This document shows, in pieces, positions 1-4,106 of a stretch of DNA of 5,750 nucleotides. The notes under the pieces were generated by a model. It did no database searches. It was given only the letters and a program-made list of their open reading frames with translations, and was not told the origin of the DNA. The translations under genes were made by a program, and so were the position numbers. The stretch lies in contig DZCT01000184.1 in assembly GCA_022736535.1 (NCBI GenBank), positions 1 to 5,750 on the forward strand, in the 5' to 3' direction. The stretch comes from Desulfatirhabdium butyrativorans. Lineage in GTDB: Bacteria > Desulfobacterota > Desulfobacteria > Desulfobacterales > JAIFKL01. Numbering within the stretch: position 1 is the stretch's first letter; each line of letters begins with the position of its first letter.

Positions 1-1
1 A

Positions 2-766
2 ATGAATTTTGAGTGCATTATTTACGAAAAATCTGAAGGGATTGCCGTCATCAAATTAAACCGTCCCAAGGTGCTGAACGCCATGAACAAACAATTGTGG
101 CTCGATGTGCAGACGGCGTTGGAAGACGTCAGAAATGATCCTGAAATCAAGGTGCTGATATTTACCGGAGAGGGAAGGGCTTTTTCCACGGGCGCGGATC
201 TGAAGGAATCCAAAACCCGGAGCATCGAGGCATACCGGGATTACTTAGTCGAACTACAGGAAGCGTCCAGAAAAATCATCCGCTTTGAAAAGCCCACCAT
301 TGCGGCAATCAACGGCTATGCGCTGGGTTCGGGATATGAACTCGCGCTTGCCTGCGACATCCGCATTGCCGCAGAAGACGCACAGATCGGTTCGCCGGAA
401 GCGCGGGTAACATCCTCTGTTACCGGCGGTGCGATGAGACTGATCCAAAGTCTGATCGGTCCCGGAAAGGCAAGAGAGCTTCTTTTTACAGCCGAAAATA
501 TTGACGGAAAAGAGGCGGAACGAATCGGATTGGTCAATAAAGCCGTTCCTTCCGATCAGTTGATGAACGAAGTACGAGGAATGGCAAAAAAAATCGCTGT
601 CAACTCAAGTTTTTCCATAAAAATGATCAAAAAAGGACTGCTCATGGCACAGGGTGAAGCAAGTCTCGAAGCACTCATGGACTATGAAGTCGAAGCCTGT
701 CTTGCCTGTGTTTCAACAAAAGAAAGACAGACCTCCCTGAAAGACTTCGAGGAAAGAAGAAGATAA
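2..766 (+). CDS. Enoyl-CoA hydratase/isomerase (crotonase) family protein
   Basis: A 254-residue protein of normal crotonase length. Family members hydrate or isomerise enoyl-CoA thioesters in the cytoplasm, typically in beta-oxidation or aromatic and amino-acid breakdown. Visible landmarks are the N-terminal IKLNRP strand (17-22), the first oxyanion-hole loop STGAD (62-66, Ala65), the crotonase signature from about 100 to 124 (AAINGYALGSGYELALACD), and GSPEA (130-134). Glu113 and Glu133 align with the two catalytic glutamates of rat mitochondrial hydratase (E144 and E164), so water addition is chemically plausible. The second oxyanion position, usually the middle Gly of GGG, is Ser110; this uses the backbone NH and need not harm activity. 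The start lies one base from the window edge, so its ribosome binding site is unseen, but the N-terminus begins where the family normally does. The subfamily (short-chain hydratase, PaaG-type isomerase or other) cannot be resolved. Confidence 0.93.
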   Translation: MNFECIIYEKSEGIAVIKLNRPKVLNAMNKQLWLDVQTALEDVRNDPEIKVLIFTGEGRAFSTGADLKESKTRSIEAYRDYLVELQEASRKIIRFEKPTIAAINGYALGSGYELALACDIRIAAEDAQIGSPEARVTSSVTGGAMRLIQSLIGPGKARELLFTAENIDGKEAERIGLVNKAVPSDQLMNEVRGMAKKIAVNSSFSIKMIKKGLLMAQGEASLEALMDYEVEACLACVSTKERQTSLKDFEERRR

Positions 767-830
767 GGTTCGGGGTAAGCGGTTCGAGGTTCGAGGCAAA
801 CCTCTGACCTCTGACCTCTAACCTCGAACC
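767..830. repeat. Phased heptamer array forming an inverted repeat
   Basis: Directly after the crotonase stop codon the spacer reads as nine consecutive 7-bp units (767-829). The first five are GGTTCGA-like (GGTTCGG, GGTAAGC, GGTTCGA, GGTTCGA, GGCAAAC). The last four are CTCTGAC-like (CTCTGAC, CTCTGAC, CTCTAAC, CTCGAAC). The two halves are roughly reverse complements. Positions 781-796 pair with 815-830 over 15 of 16 bases, leaving an 18-base loop. No run of T follows the stem, so it is not a canonical intrinsic terminator, although the RNA hairpin could shield the 3' end of the upstream message. It may belong to a dispersed heptamer repeat family; that is inferred only from the similar construction of the next spacer. 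Confidence 0.85.
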
Positions 831-837
831 TTCATTT

Positions 838-842
838 AGGAG
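838..842 (+). promoter_or_regulatory. Ribosome binding site AGGAG of the aminomutase gene
   Basis: AGGAG lies just upstream of tandem ATGATG codons at 845 and 848. Spacing is only 2 bases to the first ATG but 5 to the second, so ribosomes probably start at 848. The protein would then lose one of its two leading methionines. The site sits immediately right of the heptamer array. Confidence 0.7.
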
Positions 843-844
843 AA

Positions 845-2653
845 ATGATGAATAAAGAGAAAAACCAAATCCAGAAGAAGCTGTTAAAAATACTTGACAA
901 TGTCCCGGAATTGAAGGGCATTCTTATGTCTGAAGAACCGCTTGAAGATAAAAGGAGGAATATCAGATATCTTTTGTCTGACATACTGTATGCCATCTTT
1001 GAAGACAACCCGGCAATTCCGCCGATGGAATGGATACTGACCCGCAGCGCGATCAATGTATTCAGAAATATTTTGTCCACAAGAAGCGAGCGGCTTTCGG
1101 GCTACAGTTTTCTTGAGTATCTGAATGATCTGCTGCATAAAAAGAATTTTGAAGATATTGAGCCGCCTGATCCGGGATTTTTAGCGGAAGTTGAAAGTCT
1201 GGTAAAAGCAGTTGCCGGGAAAACAGGCGTTTATCCCGGTACTGCTCCGCCGTTTCTGAATTATGAAGGGCGAAAAGCAGCGAAGTTAAGGTCTGCGGAA
1301 CTTTCCAAAATGGCAAGGATTTCGCAGAAATTTATGGATCGTTATCCCTGCGGGCTGCATGAAGATGTTGTTCAGAAGCGCAGTCTGAACAAAGCAAGGA
1401 TATTGAAATACTTCGGCGGAACAGAACCTGAGTGGGAATCGTGGAAATGGCACACCCGTCATATTATAAGAGATGCGAAAACACTGAGCAGTCTTATCAA
1501 ACTGACAGAGGAAGAATATGAAGCTGTGAGACTTGCGCGGGAAAACAGGATTCCTTTCGGGATCACGCCGTATTATCTCTCGCTGATGGACAATGAGCCG
1601 GATCGCAGTATGGATTATGCGGTGCGCGCTCAGGTCATTCCGCCGCTTCATTATGTCAGAAAAATGAAGGAAAACAAAGAACATGCCGACTGCTCCATGG
1701 ATTTTATGCTCGAACATGACACCTCTCCCATTGACGGCATCACCCGGCGTTATCCCAATATTCTGATTATAAAGCCGATTCTGACATGTCCCCAGATATG
1801 TGTGTATTGTCAGCGCAACTGGGAAATTGAGGATGTTTATTCGGCAAACGCTGCCCTGCCCAAAGACAAGCTTGATGAGGCAATAAAGTGGATTGAAGAC
1901 ACCCCGGAAATCAATGAAGTGCTTATTACCGGCGGCGATCCGCTGCTGCTGTCGAATGAGAAAATCGAAAGCCTGCTTTCCCGGCTTTCCCGCATCAAGC
2001 GCATTGAGAGAATCCGCATCGGGACGCGGACGCCGGTAACGCTACCCCAGCGAATCACTGAACCCTTAGTGCGGGGCATCAACCGTTTTCATATTCCCGG
2101 AAGGAGAGAAATCCTCATCGTCACGCATTACGAGCATCCCTATGAGATTACGCCCCTGTCTATGGAGGCGGTGCAGAAATTCCGCAGATACGGCATAGAG
2201 GTTTATAACCAGTTGGTTTATACCTTCTACAATTCCCGGAAATTTGAGGCATCTCTTTTGCGCCATACGCTTCGGCTGATCGGCGTTACGCCTTACTATA
2301 CCTTTAACACAAAGGGAAAGGAAGAAACCGATGACTACCGCGTTCCCATTGCCCGGCTGCTTCAGGAACAGCAGGAAGAAGCCCGTCTTCTTCCGGGAAG
2401 CGTGCGGACCGATGAGATTGTCTTCAATGTGCCGCGTTTGGGCAAAAATTATCTGCGTGCATCCCAGCATCACGATGTGATTTCCATACTCCCGAACGGT
2501 CGGCGGGTTTATGAATTTCATCCTTGGGAAAAGAAAGTCGCCCTGATGGACACGTATATTTACGCAGATGTCTCGATTTATAACTACCTCCGGAAACTGA
2601 AAGCCGGCGGAGAAAACATCTCGGATTACAAAACAATATGGTATTATTATTGA
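845..2653 (+). CDS. KamA-family radical SAM aminomutase, probable glutamate 2,3-aminomutase
   Basis: A 602-residue protein of the lysine 2,3-aminomutase (LAM) family. These enzymes use SAM, a 4Fe-4S cluster and pyridoxal phosphate to move an alpha-amino group to the beta carbon. The cluster motif CX3CX2C is Cys315, Cys319, Cys322; the SAM-contacting GGDPL is 363-367; RIGTRTPVTLPQRIT follows; and Lys534 in the LGKN loop aligns with the PLP lysine of LAM. LAM binds the lysine side chain through Asp293 and Asp330. Aligning the GVxPYY block and the VP..GK loop puts Lys490 and Asn528 there, matching Lys332 and Asn369 as I recall them for Clostridioides difficile glutamate 2,3-aminomutase. The inferred product is therefore beta-glutamate, which could serve as a compatible solute. 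LAM-like sequence begins near Trp197, leaving about 195 residues of unrecognised, charged, probably helical N-terminal sequence. C-terminal zinc cysteines are absent. The best-spaced start is the second ATG (848). Family assignment is firm; the substrate is inferred. Confidence 0.9.
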   Translation: MMNKEKNQIQKKLLKILDNVPELKGILMSEEPLEDKRRNIRYLLSDILYAIFEDNPAIPPMEWILTRSAINVFRNILSTRSERLSGYSFLEYLNDLLHKKNFEDIEPPDPGFLAEVESLVKAVAGKTGVYPGTAPPFLNYEGRKAAKLRSAELSKMARISQKFMDRYPCGLHEDVVQKRSLNKARILKYFGGTEPEWESWKWHTRHIIRDAKTLSSLIKLTEEEYEAVRLARENRIPFGITPYYLSLMDNEPDRSMDYAVRAQVIPPLHYVRKMKENKEHADCSMDFMLEHDTSPIDGITRRYPNILIIKPILTCPQICVYCQRNWEIEDVYSANAALPKDKLDEAIKWIEDTPEINEVLITGGDPLLLSNEKIESLLSRLSRIKRIERIRIGTRTPVTLPQRITEPLVRGINRFHIPGRREILIVTHYEHPYEITPLSMEAVQKFRRYGIEVYNQLVYTFYNSRKFEASLLRHTLRLIGVTPYYTFNTKGKEETDDYRVPIARLLQEQQEEARLLPGSVRTDEIVFNVPRLGKNYLRASQHHDVISILPNGRRVYEFHPWEKKVALMDTYIYADVSIYNYLRKLKAGGENISDYKTIWYYY

Positions 2654-2695
2654 GAAGTGAGAAGTGAGAAATGTAACGTCGAAATTCATCCGGAG

Positions 2696-2716
2696 TGCCA
2701 AAATGAAATTTTGGCA
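2696..2716. repeat. Perfect 9-bp hairpin with 3-base loop
   Basis: TGCCAAAAT (2696-2704) and ATTTTGGCA (2708-2716) are exact reverse complements separated by GAA. It lies inside the composite element and abuts the next, larger hairpin, sharing base 2716. There is no T-run after the stem, so a classical terminator is not supported. Confidence 0.8.
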
Positions 2717-2748
2717 TAGTAGAACGGGTTTGAAACCCGTTTTACTAT
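2716..2748. repeat. 15-bp hairpin with 3-base loop
   Basis: Positions 2716-2730 (ATAGTAGAACGGGTT) pair with 2734-2748 (AACCCGTTTTACTAT), with a single G-T wobble at 2722/2742 and loop TGA. This is the strongest stem in the window for its size. The GC core ACGGGTT/AACCCGT is followed by no T tract beyond the stem, so it could act as an mRNA 3'-end stabiliser or attenuator between the aminomutase and nuclease genes rather than a standard intrinsic terminator. Both this hairpin and its left neighbour carry TGAAA across the apex. Confidence 0.8.
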
Positions 2749-2763
2749 CACTGCGGAGCGCAC

Positions 2764-2795
2764 TGTCATTTCGAGCGAAGCGAGAAATCTTCCCC
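2764..2795. repeat. REP-like motif around TTCGAGCGAAGCGAGAA
   Basis: A TGTCATTTCGAGCGAAG-type sequence followed by CGAGAAATCTTCCCC. Short arms ATTTC (2768-2772) and GAAAT (2784-2788) can pair around an 11-base GAGCGAAGCGA-type centre. I recall closely similar motifs scattered through intergenic regions of diverse environmental bacteria, but cannot confirm copy number here. It is the inner-right component of the 171-bp element. Confidence 0.5.
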
Positions 2796-2824
2796 TGTTG
2801 CGCCTATTTCTCACTTCTCACTTC

Positions 2825-2829
2825 AAAGG
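2825..2829 (+). promoter_or_regulatory. Ribosome binding site AAAGG, sets the nuclease start
   Basis: AAAGG lies 8 bases before ATG 2838 and directly after the right arm of the inverted repeat. It supports 2838 as the true start. The frame stays open further upstream to an ATG at 2662-2666, inside the repeat arm, but that extension encodes only repeat-derived residues. Confidence 0.6.
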
Positions 2830-2837
2830 TTTTTTCT

Positions 2838-4106
2838 ATGTTCAGATTTATTCATGCCGCAGACATTCATTTGGACAGTCCGCTGCTCAGGCTTGAACAT
2901 TACGACGGCGCGCCCGTGGACGCACTTCGGGGCGCAACCCGGCAGGCATTTGAAAATCTTGTCCGGCTTGCCCTTGATCAAAAGGTTAATTTTGTTCTGA
3001 TTGCCGGAGATTTGTATGACGGCGACTGGAAAGACTACAACACGGGTCTTTATTTTGTCTCGCAGATGTCAAAGCTTAGGGAAGCCGATATTCCGGTGTT
3101 TATTATCGCGGGAAATCACGATGCGGAAAGCCGGGTGACAAAAACGCTCCAACTTCCTGAAAATGTCTCCTTTTTTCCCGCGGACAAACCGGCAACCGTG
3201 CATCTTGACAGCTTCGATGTCGCGGTTCACGGTCAGAGTTTTCCGAGACGGGCGGTAGAAAAAGATATGTCCGCCGCGTATCCCCCGGCTGCGCCGGGCT
3301 GCTTCAATATCGGTATGCTGCACACTGCCGCCACCGGGCGGGAAGGACATGCCAATTACGCGCCCTGCAAAGTTGAGACGTTACGCTCAAAAGGCTATGA
3401 CTACTGGGCGCTGGGGCATGTGCATCAACTGGAAAGACTCTGCGAAGAACCCATGATTCTGTTTCCGGGAAATATTCAGGGCAGACATATTCGGGAAAGC
3501 GGACCCAAAGGCTGTATGCTCGTTACGGTCTCGGACAGGGGACATGCGGAGGCGGATTTTCACTCCCTTGATGTGGTTCGATGGGAAAATCTCAGAATTG
3601 ACGCGAAAGACTGCACAAGCCGGCATGATGTGATCGAGCGCATTTATGAGCAGTTAGAATCACTACCAGAGCAAAACAGCGGTCTGCCGGTGATTGCACG
3701 CATGGAGGTCTTTGCAACTGCCGGCGTGCATTCGGAGCTTGCAGGCGATATGGCGCAATGGACAAACGAAATCCGAGCGGCTGCCATTGACTCAAGCGGG
3801 GGCAGAGTGTGGATTGAAAAAGTCAGGGTGAGAAAATCGCCGGAGATATTGGCGAATCCGGCGGATTGGGAAACATCCAAAGGGCCTATGGGCGAACTGC
3901 TTTGTTTTCTACAGGAAATCCGCACAGACCCCGTGCAGTTGAAAAGCCTTGCAGAACCCTTGAACGATCTTTGGAAAAAACTTCAGCCTTTGCTCCGGGA
4001 AGGGACGGAAACGCTTGGTCCCGATAATCCGGAATGGCTCTTGAATGTCTTAGATGAAGCGCAGTCTTTGCTGATTCACCGTCTGATGTTGAAAGGAAAT
4101 AAATGA
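2838..4106 (+). CDS. SbcD/YhaO-type DNA repair exonuclease, metallophosphoesterase subunit
   Basis: A 422-residue calcineurin-like metallophosphoesterase, the nuclease partner of an SbcC/Rad50-type ATPase, expected to act with two Mn ions on DNA ends and hairpins. Metal-binding motifs appear in canonical order: DIH (Asp9, His11), GDLYD (Gly57-Asp58), GNHD (92-95, with Asn93 and His94), GMLHT (His162) and GHVH (193-196). The opening FRFIHAADIHLDSPL and overall length resemble Bacillus YhaO more than E. coli SbcD, and the YhaN-type neighbour agrees. Residues from about 200 to 422 would include the capping and ATPase-binding regions. The start at 2838 is chosen because the protein begins MFRFIHAADIH, where the family does, with AAAGG upstream; 58 upstream in-frame codons run through the repeat element and are excluded. 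The stop overlaps the next start by 4 bp, indicating translational coupling. No frameshift or missing catalytic residue is seen. Confidence 0.92.
   Translation: MFRFIHAADIHLDSPLLRLEHYDGAPVDALRGATRQAFENLVRLALDQKVNFVLIAGDLYDGDWKDYNTGLYFVSQMSKLREADIPVFIIAGNHDAESRVTKTLQLPENVSFFPADKPATVHLDSFDVAVHGQSFPRRAVEKDMSAAYPPAAPGCFNIGMLHTAATGREGHANYAPCKVETLRSKGYDYWALGHVHQLERLCEEPMILFPGNIQGRHIRESGPKGCMLVTVSDRGHAEADFHSLDVVRWENLRIDAKDCTSRHDVIERIYEQLESLPEQNSGLPVIARMEVFATAGVHSELAGDMAQWTNEIRAAAIDSSGGRVWIEKVRVRKSPEILANPADWETSKGPMGELLCFLQEIRTDPVQLKSLAEPLNDLWKKLQPLLREGTETLGPDNPEWLLNVLDEAQSLLIHRLMLKGNK
4092..4097 (+). promoter_or_regulatory. Ribosome binding site AAAGGA of the ATPase gene
   Basis: AAAGGA sits inside the last codons of the nuclease gene, 5 bases before ATG 4103 and 8 before a second in-frame ATG at 4106. 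Both are workable distances. The 4103 start gives the ATGA overlap typical of coupled subunits. Confidence 0.65.

Larger units (their letters stand above)
2654..2824. repeat. 171-bp composite inverted-repeat element filling the intergenic spacer
   Basis: Perfect 19-bp inverted repeats, GAAGTGAGAAGTGAGAAAT at 2654-2672 and its exact reverse complement at 2806-2824, bound a 133-bp interior. Each arm is itself built of 7-bp units (GAAGTGA, GAAGTGA, GAAAT). The interior holds two hairpins (2696-2716 and 2716-2748) and a REP-like motif (2764-2795). There is no transposase and no visible target-site duplication: the flanking bases are GATTATTATTGA-like on the left and AAAGG on the right. The left arm starts at the last codon of the aminomutase gene, and the right arm ends one base before the AAAGG of the nuclease gene. 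A MITE-like or nested palindromic repeat is the best description; mobility is not shown. Confidence 0.75.

Noticed and set aside
1286..1717. 143-codon open frame on the minus strand
   Set aside because: Antisense shadow of the aminomutase gene with no domain signature and no clear ribosome binding site.
2066..2701. 211-codon open frame on the minus strand
   Set aside because: It lies antisense to the conserved C-terminal half of the aminomutase, and its translation has no recognisable family motif. Long antisense frames are common opposite codon-biased genes.
2716..2760. Rho-independent terminator after the aminomutase gene
   Set aside because: The stem is strong but is followed by CACTGCGGAG rather than a T tract on the + strand, and no T tract is found on the other strand side either.
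2654..2824. CRISPR-like repeat array
   Set aside because: The repeats are 7-bp units with no spacers and the larger repeats are inverted, not direct. No cas genes are present.
2664..2837. In-frame 58-codon N-terminal extension of the nuclease gene
   Set aside because: It is translated from the repeat element, shows no family similarity, and the family N-terminus (FRFIHAADIH) begins exactly after ATG 2838, which has its own ribosome binding site.
2673..2837. Sigma-70 promoter for the nuclease-ATPase operon
   Set aside because: A TTGAAA hexamer lies at 2730-2735, but it falls in a hairpin and has no acceptable -10 box at 16-18 bp spacing. No other convincing pair was found.
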